A DNA stretch of 64,000 bases, taken from positions 1 through 64,000 of the forward strand of contig NZ_BQHY01000019.1 of assembly GCF_021602155.1 (NCBI RefSeq), in the 5' to 3' direction. The position numbers and the translations under genes are program-made. The notes beneath the pieces are model-generated. The model was not told where the DNA came from, ran no database searches, and was given only the letters and a program-made list of their open reading frames with translations. This document shows, one piece after another, positions 53,166 to 63,901 of the stretch; the stretch's first letter is position 1; each line of letters begins with the position of its first letter. This DNA comes from Pseudomonas parakoreensis (GTDB lineage: Bacteria > Pseudomonadota > Gammaproteobacteria > Pseudomonadales > Pseudomonadaceae).

Positions 53166-54603
53166 GGACCTCTCCTGTAGACGAGCGCGACGGCAGGTTC
53201 TTGAAAGCCGCCAGCGCGCGTTCGCGCGAAGCCCCGAGATTGACGATCGGCGCCGGATAGTTGGCGACGCCGAACAGTCCGCCGGCGCTGGCCGGGTCAT
53301 GTACTTCTTTCTTGTTCAGGCCAGCCAGCTCAGGCAGCCAGTGCTTGATGAACAAGCCTTCGCTGTCGAATTTTTCCGATTGGCTGATCGGGTTGAAAAT
53401 ACGGAAGTACGGTGCCGAATCAGTACCGGTCGAAGCGCTCCATTGCCAGCCGCCGTTGTTCGCTGCCAGGTCGCCGTCGATCAGGTGACGCATGAAAAAA
53501 CGCTCGCCTTCACGCCAGTCGATCAACAGGTTTTTGGTCAGGAACATCGCCACCACCATCCGCAGACGGTTGTGCATCCAGCCGGTTTCCAGCAATTGGC
53601 GCATGGCCGCATCAATGATCGGCAAACCGGTGCGCGCTTCTTGCCACGCGGCCAGATCGTCCGGCGCATCACGCCAGGCCAGGGCCTCGGTTTCCGTGCG
53701 AAACGCGCGGTGACGCGATACCCGTGGGTAGCCGACCAGAATGTGCTTGTAGAACTCACGCCACAGCAGCTCGTTGATCCACGTCACCGCGCCGACCTTG
53801 CCGCTGTCGAACTCGCCCTGATTGCTTTGCAGGGCCGCATGCAGGCATTGGCGCGGCGAAATCACCCCGGCGGCCAGATAGGCCGAGAGTTGACTGGTGC
53901 CGGGTTTGGCCGGGAAGTCGCGTTCGCTCTGGTAGTAGTCGATCTGCGCGTCGGCGAAGGTGTCGAGACGGCGCCGGGCTTCCTGCTCGCCTGCCGGCCA
54001 CAGGGCGCGCAATGACTCGCTCGGTGCTGCAAAACCTTTGATTGAGGCCGGCACCGGATCGCTGTCGACATTCAGCTTCGCTTGCTTGCCGGGGGCTTTT
54101 ACCAACGCTGGCACCGAACGATGCAGGCGCTCATAGCAAACCTTGCGAAACTGGCTGAACACCTGAAAGTAAGTTTCGGTTTTGGTCAGTACCGTGCCGG
54201 GTCTGAACAGCAGTTGATCGAGGTAGCTGTGAAACGCGATGCCTCTGGTTCTCAGGGTCGCGGCGACTGCGGCGTCGCGCTGGCTTTCGTGGACGCCGTA
54301 TTCTTCATTGGCGTGCACGGTTTCCACGTTCAGTTGCCGGCAAAGCTCAAGCAACACCGCCGGTGCCTGATCCCAATGGTCGGCAGTGCGCAGCAGCAAC
54401 GGGATATTCAGCGCACCAAGGCTGGCACTCAATTCACGCAGGTTGCGCAGCCAGAAGTCGATCTTGCACGCCGCGTCGTCATGTTCCAGCCACTGCTGCG
54501 GGCTCAACAGATACACGGCAACCGTCGGGCCGCGCGCAGCGGCAGCCGCGAGGGCGGTGTTGTCATGTTGGCGCAAGTCGCTGCGCAGCCAGATCAATTG
54601 CAT
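53158..54603 (-). CDS. phrB: Deoxyribodipyrimidine photolyase
   Basis: 481 residues from ATG 54603 (MQLIWLRSDLR); an ATG four codons earlier overlaps the merR stop and is also possible. N-terminal antenna domain and C-terminal FAD domain are complete, including TGLPIIDAAMRQL, GWMHNRLRMVVAMFLTK and NGGWQWSASTGTDS. It is a class I CPD photolyase that repairs UV dimers using light. Directly after the MerR regulator in the operon. Confidence 0.95.
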   Translation of the reverse strand: MQLIWLRSDLRQHDNTALAAAAARGPTVAVYLLSPQQWLEHDDAACKIDFWLRNLRELSASLGALNIPLLLRTADHWDQAPAVLLELCRQLNVETVHANEEYGVHESQRDAAVAATLRTRGIAFHSYLDQLLFRPGTVLTKTETYFQVFSQFRKVCYERLHRSVPALVKAPGKQAKLNVDSDPVPASIKGFAAPSESLRALWPAGEQEARRRLDTFADAQIDYYQSERDFPAKPGTSQLSAYLAAGVISPRQCLHAALQSNQGEFDSGKVGAVTWINELLWREFYKHILVGYPRVSRHRAFRTETEALAWRDAPDDLAAWQEARTGLPIIDAAMRQLLETGWMHNRLRMVVAMFLTKNLLIDWREGERFFMRHLIDGDLAANNGGWQWSASTGTDSAPYFRIFNPISQSEKFDSEGLFIKHWLPELAGLNKKEVHDPASAGGLFGVANYPAPIVNLGASRERALAAFKNLPSRSSTGEVHE

Positions 54604-54614
54604 CGCGGTTTCCA

Positions 54615-55556
54615 TTAAATCAGCCCACGCTGAACGAGTACCTGATGGGCCGAGAGCGAATCTTCGGCCAGGATCAAATCAGCGATCTCAAGGGGTCTTA
54701 CGGACAACTCGGTCTGGTGGATGCATACCGTTGGTCCGACGAGCATTTTTGCCGCGCTGATGCCGTTCAGCAGTTTCGGCAGCTGCGCCAGGTTCATTGC
54801 CTTGCTGGAATACAGCAGCACTCCTCGCGCTTGCAGATGATCGACCGCCAGCGCCAGTTCTCCGGCCGGAAGAGGCCAGTCGAACACTTGTACCGGGCAG
54901 TCGGCACTGCTGATCAGCCACGCGCAGAGCCACAGGTGTGGTTCCAGCGCGAGGTCCGAGTGATTGATCAGCAGCAGCGGTGCAGCGTGCAATTGCCGAT
55001 TGTTATGGTAGATGCGCGCGCCGAATTTGCTGCGCAACCACGAATAAAAGAACACACGCTCCATCTGCGCACCGAACTGTCCTTGCCAGCGCTGTTCGAG
55101 TTCGGCCAGCAGCGGCAGGAGTAATTGCTCGCACAGCGTGCGTGGCGGGTACAGGGCCATGGCCTGGTTGATGCTGTCGTCGAGATTGCGCTCATTGAGC
55201 TGGATGACGGCGCCGAGCAAGGACTGACGCTGTCGTTGCCAGTCATTCTCCACCGTCTCGGTGAAGGCTTGCGGCGCGTCGAGCAACGGTTTGACCTGAC
55301 TGACCGCCACGCCTCGGTTGAGCCAGGTCAGAATGGTCAGGATCCGTTGCACATGTTCGCTGGAGTACAGACGATGGCCCTTGGGCGTGCGCTGCGGCAC
55401 GATCAACCCGTAACGGCGCTCCCAGGCGCGCAGGGTAATGGCGTTGACGCCGGTCTGCCGCGCCACTTCGCGGATGGGCAGCCAGCCCTCGTCGAGGGCT
55501 TTCTTGAAGTCCGCGCCGAGGTCTTCCCGGGCGCTGCTGTCGAGTGTGTCGTTCAT
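54615..55556 (-). CDS. MerR-family regulator, LitR/CarH-like without visible B12 motif
   Basis: 313 residues from ATG 55556. The N-terminal MerR winged helix covers about 27-75 (LPIREVARQTGVNAITLRAWERRYG). The rest is a helical and Rossmann-like sensor region as in LitR/CarH light regulators. The W-x9-EH and D/ExHxxG motifs that hold adenosylcobalamin are absent. This fits the class II LitR (PplR) proteins described in P. putida, which respond to blue light through a LOV protein. No LOV gene is in the window. Its start overlaps the ybgA-like stop by one base. Confidence 0.86.
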   Translation of the reverse strand: MNDTLDSSAREDLGADFKKALDEGWLPIREVARQTGVNAITLRAWERRYGLIVPQRTPKGHRLYSSEHVQRILTILTWLNRGVAVSQVKPLLDAPQAFTETVENDWQRQRQSLLGAVIQLNERNLDDSINQAMALYPPRTLCEQLLLPLLAELEQRWQGQFGAQMERVFFYSWLRSKFGARIYHNNRQLHAAPLLLINHSDLALEPHLWLCAWLISSADCPVQVFDWPLPAGELALAVDHLQARGVLLYSSKAMNLAQLPKLLNGISAAKMLVGPTVCIHQTELSVRPLEIADLILAEDSLSAHQVLVQRGLI

Positions 55557-56518
55557 CAAATGGCGTTTCGCAGGCTGAGGTTTTCCGGATGCGGCTGCAG
55601 GTACACCTGTTGCGCGATGTACGGATCCGGGTGTTGGCGAAAATGATGTTTGAGCAAGGTCAGCGGCACCACCAGCGGCACGATGCCGTGACGGTATTGG
55701 CCGATGACATGTTGCATTTCCTGTTTGTCTTCAGGGCTGATCGCCTGTTTCAGGTAGCCGCTGATGTGCTGCAGGACGTTACTGTGGGTGCGGCGGGTGG
55801 CGCATTTCTTCAACGCGCTCATCAGCTCGCTGAAATAGCGCGGGCCGAGTTCGACCGGATCGGTCTGGGCCATGTTGCCCAGCAATTTGCCCAAGGCTTT
55901 GTATTGCTCAGGGTTGTGCGCCATCAACAGGTATTTGTAGCGCGAGTGGAATTCGGTCAGTGCGCGGCGGCTCAAGCCTTGTTTGAGCACTTGTTGCCAG
56001 GCGCTGTAGGCGAGTACGCGGGTGATAAAGTTCTCCCGCAACACCGGATCGTTCAGACGTCCGGCTTCTTCCACTGGCAGATCCGGGTGCTGTGCGCAGA
56101 ACGCCTGGGCATAGATGCCACGGCCGCCGCCATTCACCGGCGCGCCGTTGGCGTGATAGACCTTGACCCGCTCCAGACCGCATGAAGGCGACTGTTGCAT
56201 GAAGATGTAGCCGCAAATGTCATTGAGCTCGCCGGCCATTTTCTGCCCGTAGGCCGCCAGCGGTTCGGTGACATTGATCTGCGGGTTGACGGTGCCGACC
56301 GCTTCAGGAGCGTCCGGATCCCCGACCAGCCGGATCGGCTCGCGAGGAATGCCCAGGCCAATCGCGACTTCAGGACAAACCGGGACGAATTCGAAATGCT
56401 CGGCGAGGGTGCGGCTGCACAGCCGCGATTCCTTGTGCCCGCCGTTGTAGCGCACTTCGGCGCCCATCAGGCAGGCGCTGATGGCGATTTTGGGCCGCAA
56501 AGCAGAAAGATCGGACAT
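55556..56518 (-). CDS. YbgA-like protein (DUF523-DUF1722 fusion)
   Basis: 320 residues. The N-terminal DUF523 (about 8-150) has conserved cysteines (ISACLMG, CPE and SPSCGL). The C-terminal DUF1722 (about 190-310) is the YbgA domain (EFHSRYKYLLMAHNPEQY). In E. coli ybgA lies beside phr, and the pairing is kept here. It is the promoter-proximal gene of the operon, directly behind a promoter flanked by TGTACA boxes. The molecular function is unknown. Confidence 0.88.
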   Translation of the reverse strand: MSDLSALRPKIAISACLMGAEVRYNGGHKESRLCSRTLAEHFEFVPVCPEVAIGLGIPREPIRLVGDPDAPEAVGTVNPQINVTEPLAAYGQKMAGELNDICGYIFMQQSPSCGLERVKVYHANGAPVNGGGRGIYAQAFCAQHPDLPVEEAGRLNDPVLRENFITRVLAYSAWQQVLKQGLSRRALTEFHSRYKYLLMAHNPEQYKALGKLLGNMAQTDPVELGPRYFSELMSALKKCATRRTHSNVLQHISGYLKQAISPEDKQEMQHVIGQYRHGIVPLVVPLTLLKHHFRQHPDPYIAQQVYLQPHPENLSLRNAI

Positions 56519-56536
56519 GCACACCTCGAATCTATT

Positions 56537-56612
56537 CCTGTACAGGTATTTATTTCTGTACAACTTTTCCTCAGCATAGATTCATGCGTGTACAAGTCAA
56601 CTCATTTGTATA
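56537..56612 (-). promoter_or_regulatory. Promoter with two pairs of TGTACA-type operators before ybgA-like gene
   Basis: On the minus strand a sigma-70 promoter is visible: TTGACT (56600-56595), 16 bases, TATGCT (56578-56573). TGTACA-type hexamers start at 56539, 56557, 56589 and 56607 (the last is TGTATA). They form two pairs, each spaced exactly 18 bases. One pair flanks the -35 box and the other lies around and after the expected start point. The first hexamer is part of a perfect CCTGTACAGG palindrome. Confidence 0.7.
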
Positions 56613-56639
56613 AGTTTTTCCAGGTTTAACGCTCTCAAC

Positions 56640-56662
56640 TGTGGGAGCGAGCTTGCTCGCGA
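56640..56662 (+). repeat. Single, unpaired REP-like element
   Basis: TGTGGGAGCGAGCTTGCTCG plus CGA is one arm of the same element found paired at 23381 and 60029; no partner arm is nearby. Confidence 0.75.
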
Positions 56663-56685
56663 AGGCGTCGGATCACGGGGAGTGG

Positions 56686-57955
<1,270 letters not shown>

Positions 57956-58081
57956 ACTTCTAGCGTTCTCGTTCTGACAGCTTGGCCTATGGTTAAACAA
58001 TAGAGCCTGCCCGATAGAAAAGATCCCTGCTTATAAAAATAGACTAGTGATCAGGGTAAAACGCCACGCGAGGAAGATGTC

Positions 58082-58984
58082 ATGCGCATATTGCTGACCG
58101 GCGGTACTGGTTTGATCGGACGTCAGCTCTGTCAGTATTGGTCCAGGCAAGGCCATCAACTGACGGTGTGGAGTCGGCGTCCGGAGAAAGTCGCGCAGAT
58201 CTGCGGTGCGCAGGTGCGTGGTATTGCTCGTCTCGAAGACTTCGGCAACGAGCCACTGGACGCAATCGTCAATCTGGCTGGAGCACCGATCGCGGATCGG
58301 CCATGGACCCATCGGCGCAAAGCGTTGTTGTGGAGCAGCCGCATCACCCTGACCGAAACCCTGCTGGCGTGGCTGGAAGCGCGACAACAGAAACCGGCGT
58401 TGTTGATTTCCGGTTCTGCAGTCGGTTGGTACGGTGACGGCGGTGAGCGCGAGCTGACCGAGGATTCACCGCCGGTGATCGACGATTTTGCCAGCCAGTT
58501 GTGCATTGCCTGGGAGGAAACCGCGCAGCGTGCCGAAGCGTTGGGCGTGCGCGTGGTGCTGGTACGAACCGGGCTGGTGCTATCAGCCGAGGGCGGCTTT
58601 TTGTCGCGGCTGTTGCTGCCGTTCAAGCTTGGGCTGGGCGGGCCTTTGGGCAATGGTCGGCAGTGGATGCCATGGATTCATATTGATGATCAAATCGCCC
58701 TGATTGATTTTCTTCTGCACCGCGATCAGGCGAGCGGTCCCTATAATGCCTGCGCGCCGAAACCGGTGCGCAATCGCGAGTTTGCCAAGACGCTGGGCAG
58801 CGTGCTGCACCGTCCGGCGTTCATGCCGATGCCGGCCCTGGCGCTGAAGGTCGGGCTTGGCGAAATGTCTTTGCTGTTGCTGGGTGGCCAACGCGCCATG
58901 CCGGCACGCTTGCTGGAAGCGGGTTTCACTTTCCAGTTCACGGATTTGCGCGCGGCTCTGGATGATCTCTCCGGCCGCCTTTGA
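58082..58984 (+). CDS. Extended SDR epimerase, TIGR01777 family
   Basis: 300 residues. NAD(P) loop [13 protein letters not shown] (4-16), the NLAGAPI motif (about 62-68) and the C-terminal DUF1731 part are typical of this family (E. coli YfcH). The substrate is unknown. It is 13 bases before hemH and likely co-transcribed with it. Confidence 0.9.
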   Translation: MRILLTGGTGLIGRQLCQYWSRQGHQLTVWSRRPEKVAQICGAQVRGIARLEDFGNEPLDAIVNLAGAPIADRPWTHRRKALLWSSRITLTETLLAWLEARQQKPALLISGSAVGWYGDGGERELTEDSPPVIDDFASQLCIAWEETAQRAEALGVRVVLVRTGLVLSAEGGFLSRLLLPFKLGLGGPLGNGRQWMPWIHIDDQIALIDFLLHRDQASGPYNACAPKPVRNREFAKTLGSVLHRPAFMPMPALALKVGLGEMSLLLLGGQRAMPARLLEAGFTFQFTDLRAALDDLSGRL

Positions 58985-58997
58985 AATAGGACGATGC

Positions 58998-60023
58998 ATG
59001 ACCGATCACGCCTTGCTTCTGGTCAACCTGGGCTCCCCGGCCTCGACTTCGGTGGCCGATGTACGCAGCTACCTCAATCAGTTTCTGATGGACCCGTACG
59101 TGATCGACCTGCCGTGGCCGGTGCGGCGGCTGTTGGTGTCGCTGATTCTGATTAAACGCCCCGAACAATCGGCCCATGCCTACGCGTCGATCTGGTGGGA
59201 GGAGGGTTCGCCGCTGGTGGTGCTGAGCCGTCGTCTGCAACAGCAGGTGACCACCCAGTGGACCCATGGCCCGGTGGAACTGGCCATGCGTTACGGCGAG
59301 CCGTCGATTGAAACGAAATTGCTGCAACTGGTCGCCGCCGGGCACAAGCGCATTACCCTGGCGCCGCTTTATCCACAGTTCGCCGACAGCACCACCACTA
59401 CGGTAATCGAAGAAGCCAAGCGGGTGATTCGCGAGAACCGACTCGACGTGAACCTGTCGGTGCTGCAACCGTTTTACGATCAGCCGGAATACCTCGATGC
59501 ACTGGTCGCCAGCGCCCAACCGCACTTGCAGCAGGATTACGATCACTTGCTGCTGAGTTTTCATGGCCTGCCGGAGCGGCACCTGACCAAGCTCGATCCA
59601 ACGGGCTATCACTGCTTAAAAAACGAAGACTGCTGCAAGAATGCCTCGCCGGCCGTGCTGGCCACCTGTTACCGCGCTCAGTGCCTGCGCACTGCCTCCG
59701 AGTTCGCCAGGCGCGCGGGCATTGCCGATGGCAAATGGTCGGTGTCGTTTCAGTCGCGTCTGGGGCGGGCGAAGTGGATCGAACCCTACACCGAAGCGCG
59801 GCTGGACGAGCTGGCGAAAAGCGGCGTGAAAAAGATTCTGGTGATGTGCCCGGCGTTTGTCGCCGATTGCATCGAGACGCTGGAAGAGATCGGGGATCGC
59901 GGCCAGGAACAGTTCCGCGAGGCGGGGGGCGAGGAGCTGGTGCTGGTGCCGTGCCTGAATGACGACCCGCAATGGGCGAAGGCGTTGGCAACCCTGTGCG
60001 AGAGAGCGCCGTTGGCCCTCTGA
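58998..60023 (+). CDS. hemH: Ferrochelatase
   Basis: 341 residues from ATG 58998, with AGGA just upstream. The catalytic histidine is H189 (SFHGLPERH). Five cysteines (C206, C212, C213, C224, C229) lie close together right after it, an arrangement reminiscent of the internal iron-sulfur-type ferrochelatases; whether a cluster is bound is not known. The enzyme inserts iron into protoporphyrin IX, the last step of heme synthesis, limiting a strong photosensitiser. Confidence 0.94.
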   Translation: MTDHALLLVNLGSPASTSVADVRSYLNQFLMDPYVIDLPWPVRRLLVSLILIKRPEQSAHAYASIWWEEGSPLVVLSRRLQQQVTTQWTHGPVELAMRYGEPSIETKLLQLVAAGHKRITLAPLYPQFADSTTTTVIEEAKRVIRENRLDVNLSVLQPFYDQPEYLDALVASAQPHLQQDYDHLLLSFHGLPERHLTKLDPTGYHCLKNEDCCKNASPAVLATCYRAQCLRTASEFARRAGIADGKWSVSFQSRLGRAKWIEPYTEARLDELAKSGVKKILVMCPAFVADCIETLEEIGDRGQEQFREAGGEELVLVPCLNDDPQWAKALATLCERAPLAL

Positions 60024-60028
60024 AAGCA

Positions 60029-60101
60029 TCGCGAGCAGGCTCGCTCCCACAGGGGATCTTCAGCGCACCGAAGATCAATGTGGGAGCGAGCCTGCTCGCG
60101 A
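60029..60101. repeat. REP-like inverted repeat, TGTGGGAGCGAGCC family
   Basis: Exact 23-base arms (60029-60051 and 60079-60101), core GCGAGCAGGCTCGC, with GATCTT...AAGATC also pairing in the loop. It lies between convergent hemH and uraA and may end both transcripts. Confidence 0.88.
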
Positions 60102-60134
60102 AAGCTATCTGTCAGACAATAAAGATCTAAAGCC

Positions 60135-61409
60135 TTAGATCAGCGGCTCATCCGCCTTCTTGTGCTTCCAGCTGTCATTGCCCGGCAGGATCAGGTTCAG
60201 CGCAATCGCCACCACCGCGCACAACGCGATGCCTTTGAGGCCGAAGTCGTCCGGGCCGGTGCCAGTGCCGACCAGCACACCGCCGATGCCGAACACCAGA
60301 GTCACCGAGACGATCACCAGATTGCGCGCTTCGCCCAGATCGATCTTGTGGCGGATCAGGGTGTTCATCCCCACCGCGGCAATCGAGCCGAACAGCAGGC
60401 ACAGAATCCCGCCCATCACCGGCACCGGAATGCTTTGCAGCAGCGCGCCGAACTTGCCGATGAACGCCAGGGTGATGGCGAAGATCGCCGCCCAGGTCAT
60501 GATTTTCGGGTTGTAGTTCTTGGTCAGCATCACCGCGCCGGTCACTTCGGCATAGGTGGTGTTCGGTGGGCCGCCAAACAGGCCGGCGGCCGTGGTAGCG
60601 ATGCCGTCACCCAGCAAGGTGCGATGCAGGCCCGGCTTCTTCAGGTAGTCACGACCGGTCACGCTGCCCACGGCAATGACGCCGCCGATGTGCTCGATGG
60701 CCGGCGCCAGCGCCACCGGAACGATGAACAGGATCGCCTGCCAGTTGAACTCGGGTGCCGTGAAGTGCGGCAGGGCGAACCATGGCGCGGCAGCAATCTT
60801 CGCGGTATCGACCACGCCGAAATAGAACGACATGGCAAAACCGACCAGCACCCCGGAAATGATCGGCACCAGGCGGAAAATGCCTTTGCCGAACACCGCC
60901 ACGATCAACGTGGTCAGCAGCGCCGGCATCGAGATCATCATCGCGGTCTGGTAATGGATCAGCTCGGAACCATCACCCGCCTTGCCCATTGCCATGTTCG
61001 CGGCAATCGGCGCCATCGCCAGGCCGATGGAGATGATCACCGGACCGATCACCACCGGTGGCAGCAGACGGTCAATGAAGCCGGTGCCTTTGATCTTCAC
61101 GGCAAGGCCGAGGAAGGTATAGACGAAACCGGCCGCCATCACGCCGCCCATGGTCGCGGCGAGGCCGAACTGGCCCTTGGCGAGAATGATCGGGGTGATG
61201 AAGGCAAAGCTCGACGCGAGGAACACCGGCACCTGACGCCCGGTGACGATCTGGAACAGGATCGTCCCTAAACCCGCGGTAAACAGTGCCACGTTCGGGT
61301 CAAGGCCCGTGATCAGCGGCATCAGCACCAGGGCGCCGAAAGCCACGAACAGCATCTGGGCACCGGACAGCACCGTGCGCCAGAGCGGATCGTTGAACTC
61401 TTGCTGCAT
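60135..61409 (-). CDS. uraA: Uracil permease (nucleobase:cation symporter-2 family)
   Basis: 424 residues, about 14 helices, with NCS2 motifs (APAIEHIGGVIAVGSVTGRD and FGGPPNTTYAEVTGAV). It imports uracil with protons. It follows upp by 2 bases, so uptake and salvage are made together. Confidence 0.93.
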   Translation of the reverse strand: MQQEFNDPLWRTVLSGAQMLFVAFGALVLMPLITGLDPNVALFTAGLGTILFQIVTGRQVPVFLASSFAFITPIILAKGQFGLAATMGGVMAAGFVYTFLGLAVKIKGTGFIDRLLPPVVIGPVIISIGLAMAPIAANMAMGKAGDGSELIHYQTAMMISMPALLTTLIVAVFGKGIFRLVPIISGVLVGFAMSFYFGVVDTAKIAAAPWFALPHFTAPEFNWQAILFIVPVALAPAIEHIGGVIAVGSVTGRDYLKKPGLHRTLLGDGIATTAAGLFGGPPNTTYAEVTGAVMLTKNYNPKIMTWAAIFAITLAFIGKFGALLQSIPVPVMGGILCLLFGSIAAVGMNTLIRHKIDLGEARNLVIVSVTLVFGIGGVLVGTGTGPDDFGLKGIALCAVVAIALNLILPGNDSWKHKKADEPLI

Positions 61410-61411
61410 GT

Positions 61412-62050
61412 TTACGCGTCCTTCTGCTTGGTGCCGAAGATCTTGTCACCGGCGTCGCCAAGCCCAGGGATGATGTAACCGTGCTCGTTCAAACGCTCAT
61501 CGATGGACGCGGTGTAGATGGTCACGTCCGGGTGAGCCTTTTCTACGGCAGCAATGCCTTCGGGCGCTGCGACCAGCACCATCGCGCGGATGTCCTTGCA
61601 GCCGGCTTTCTTCAACAGGTCGATGGTCGCGACCATGGAGCTGCCGGTAGCGAGCATCGGGTCGATGATCATCGCCAACCGTTCGTCGATTTCCGGAACC
61701 AGTTTTTCCAGGTAGGTGTGCGCTTGCAGGGTTTCTTCGTTGCGGGCGACGCCCACTGCGGAAACCTTGGCGCCCGGGATCAGACTCAGCACGCCTTCGA
61801 GCATGCCGATGCCGGCGCGCAGGATCGGCACGACGGTGATCTTCTTGCCGGCGATTTTCTCCACCGACACGGTGCCGCACCAACCTGGAATATCGTAGGT
61901 TTCCAGGGGCAGGTCTTTGGTAGCTTCATAGGTCAACAGGGCGCCGACTTCCTGAGCAAGCTCACGGAAATTCTTGGTGCTGATGTCAGCGCGGCGCATC
62001 AGGCCGAGTTTATGGCGGATCAGCGGATGGCGGATCTCGAGGATGGGCAT
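61412..62050 (-). CDS. upp: Uracil phosphoribosyltransferase
   Basis: 212 residues. PRPP-binding loop [10 protein letters not shown] (about 130-139) and C-terminal uracil-binding GLGDAGD are present. It converts uracil and PRPP to UMP. First gene of upp-uraA, divergent from hpt. Confidence 0.96.
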   Translation of the reverse strand: MPILEIRHPLIRHKLGLMRRADISTKNFRELAQEVGALLTYEATKDLPLETYDIPGWCGTVSVEKIAGKKITVVPILRAGIGMLEGVLSLIPGAKVSAVGVARNEETLQAHTYLEKLVPEIDERLAMIIDPMLATGSSMVATIDLLKKAGCKDIRAMVLVAAPEGIAAVEKAHPDVTIYTASIDERLNEHGYIIPGLGDAGDKIFGTKQKDA

Positions 62051-62084
62051 GGAAAAACTCCGGCGGCGGGCAAAAAAACCGGCC

Positions 62085-62122
62085 TAGATTAATCTATCCG
62101 AGGGTGATGTCCTATAGGACAT
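62085..62122. promoter_or_regulatory. Two perfect palindromes between divergent upp and hpt
   Basis: TAGATTAATCTA (62085-62096) and ATGTCCTATAGGACAT (62107-62122) are exact palindromes 10 bases apart, 35-72 bases before the upp start and outside any gene. They could be operators for salvage-gene control; no regulator is assigned. Confidence 0.45.
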
Positions 62123-62212
62123 TGAGTACGTTAGTCCATTAACGCTTGATTCGACCTCGCGGGATGCGTACCTTTGCCCGCTTTTCCAATTCCGCCACCC
62201 CTGGAGAGCGCC

Positions 62213-62770
62213 ATGTCCGCTGATCTCGAGCATATCCGTCAAATCATGCGAGAGGCTGACTGCCTGTACACCGAAGCTGAAGTCGAGGCCGCCATCGCCC
62301 GCGTCGGTGCACACATCAACGAACAACTGGCCGACAGCAACCCGGTGGTGTTCTGCGTGATGAACGGCGGCCTGATCTTCTCCGGCAAACTGCTGACTCA
62401 CCTGCAATTCCCGCTGGAAGCCTCCTACCTGCACGCGACCCGTTATCGTAACGAAACCAGCGGCGGCGACCTGTTCTGGAAAGCCAAGCCGGAAGTCTCG
62501 TTCATCGACCGCGACGTGCTGATCATTGACGACATCCTCGACGAGGGTCACACCCTGGGCGCGATCATCGACTTCTGCAAACACGCCGGCGCGCGCAAAG
62601 TGCACACCGCCGTGCTGATCGACAAGGACCACGACCGCAAGGCGCGTCCTGACCTGAAGGCCGACTTCGTCGGCCTGCCATGCGTTGACCGCTACATCTT
62701 CGGTTACGGCATGGACTACAAAGGCTACTGGCGTAACGCCAACGGGATCTTTGCCGTTAAAGGCATGTAA
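62213..62770 (+). CDS. hpt: Hypoxanthine-guanine phosphoribosyltransferase
   Basis: 185 residues from ATG 62213 (GGAG upstream). PRPP loop VLIIDDILDEGHTLG (about 101-115) is intact. It salvages hypoxanthine and guanine. Upp and hpt, opposite in direction, share the 160-base region with the two palindromes. Confidence 0.93.
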   Translation: MSADLEHIRQIMREADCLYTEAEVEAAIARVGAHINEQLADSNPVVFCVMNGGLIFSGKLLTHLQFPLEASYLHATRYRNETSGGDLFWKAKPEVSFIDRDVLIIDDILDEGHTLGAIIDFCKHAGARKVHTAVLIDKDHDRKARPDLKADFVGLPCVDRYIFGYGMDYKGYWRNANGIFAVKGM

Positions 62771-62858
62771 GCAAGATCAAAAGATCGCAGCCTTCGGCAG
62801 CTCCTACAGGGGATTGATGTACACCCTGTAGGAGCTGCCGAAGGCTGCGATCTTTTGC
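62771..62858. repeat. REP-like inverted repeat after hpt
   Basis: Arms of about 34 bases, GCAAGATCAAAAGATCGCAG CCTTC... and complement, start at the hpt stop codon. Same family as 47720, with CCTTCGGC in the core. Confidence 0.88.
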
Positions 62859-62904
62859 TTTTAATCCCATGCTAGAGTGCTCGGCCCCGCCCCCGGAGCC
62901 CGTC

Positions 62905-63390
62905 ATGAGCCTTCTGATCCGCAGCTTTGCCGCCTTCTTGCTGACCCTCAGCCTGCCCCTGGCCGCCGCCCCGGCGCCGATGCACAGTCAGTTTCTACCG
63001 CCAGACGACTTGACCCTGCGTGATGCCGAACCCGAGCAGCAACAACTGCTGCAGGTCACCGATTATTCGGTGGTGGTCGGTGCGCAACGCCAGTCCAATC
63101 AGCAGCCGATTCCGGTGACCTCACCGTTGATGATCCGCCTCAAGGGCAAGTCGCTGAACAAGGGCGCAACCATCACCCAGGTGCTGGTCAATTTCGACGG
63201 CGAAAGCAAAAGCCTGAAAAAACCGGTTTATGACGACACGCGCAAAACCCTGACCCTGTTCTACCCGCTGGCCCAGTACCGGGTGGTGATCGACCTGCTG
63301 CGCAACGACACCGTGTATGTACAGTTCCTCAGTTACGCCAACGGCCACATCTGGGCCGATCTGCACACCGGAGCCGTTCGTGCGCGTTGA
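62905..63390 (+). CDS. Conserved hypothetical exported protein
   Basis: 161 residues from ATG 62905 (CGGAG upstream). A signal peptide ends near residue 22 (LAAAPAP). The mature part is beta-rich, without cysteines or a known motif. It probably lies in the periplasm. Likely co-transcribed with the following small gene, 63 bases downstream. Confidence 0.78.
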   Translation: MSLLIRSFAAFLLTLSLPLAAAPAPMHSQFLPPDDLTLRDAEPEQQQLLQVTDYSVVVGAQRQSNQQPIPVTSPLMIRLKGKSLNKGATITQVLVNFDGESKSLKKPVYDDTRKTLTLFYPLAQYRVVIDLLRNDTVYVQFLSYANGHIWADLHTGAVRAR

Positions 63391-63453
63391 GCCTTGAGGC
63401 TGGGCAGGGGTAAACTGCCCGCCCCGTGTAATGTCTGCGAGCTGGAGTCGGCA

Positions 63454-63741
63454 ATGCGTAAAGATAAGAAACAGGTGATTGGTGACGAGATCGGCGATGA
63501 GCAGATCAAGCTGTTCCTCGATTTTGAACCGGTCGACGCCACTTCGCCGTCGCTGCACAAACTGATCAAGGCTTATCGTGGTTTGCGCATCGACGATTTC
63601 GAGCGCTTTCTGACTTTCTTCGTGGCTGCCGGTTACGACGTGGATGGCAAGGATGAGCAGGGCCAGACGTTTGTTGATCTGATCAAGGATCAGCGTAACG
63701 CGGCCGAGTACATTGAGCTGATCGACAAGGCGCGCGGTTAA
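63454..63741 (+). CDS. Small conserved protein (PA4642 family)
   Basis: 95 residues from ATG 63454 with GGAG upstream. Soluble, charged, helical (MRKDKKQVIGDEIGDEQIKL), conserved in pseudomonads at this place. No function is known to me. Confidence 0.82.
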   Translation: MRKDKKQVIGDEIGDEQIKLFLDFEPVDATSPSLHKLIKAYRGLRIDDFERFLTFFVAAGYDVDGKDEQGQTFVDLIKDQRNAAEYIELIDKARG

Positions 63742-63751
63742 GATCAAAAGA

Positions 63752-63840
63752 CAAGATCAAAAGATCGCAGCCTGCGGCAGCTCCTACACTGGATTTGTGT
63801 TTACCCTGTAGGAGCTGCCGCAGGCTGCGATCTTTTGCTT
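63752..63840. repeat. REP-like inverted repeat near the right end
   Basis: Arms CAAGATCAAAAGATCGCAGC... and complement pair over about 36 bases, with a partial extra copy of AGATCAAAAG just upstream (63741-63750). Confidence 0.86.
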
Positions 63841-63852
63841 TTCAGGGCCATA

Positions 63853-63889
63853 AAAAACGCCCCGCACTCACTGAGTACGGGGCGTTTTT
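63853..63889. terminator. Bidirectional terminator at the right end
   Basis: AAAACGCCCCG...CGGGGCGTTTTT with further pairing (ACTCA/TGAGT) in the middle, and A and T runs on both sides, separates the PA4642-family gene from the convergent gene that continues outside. Confidence 0.9.
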
Positions 63890-63901
63890 CATACCGCAAG
63901 A

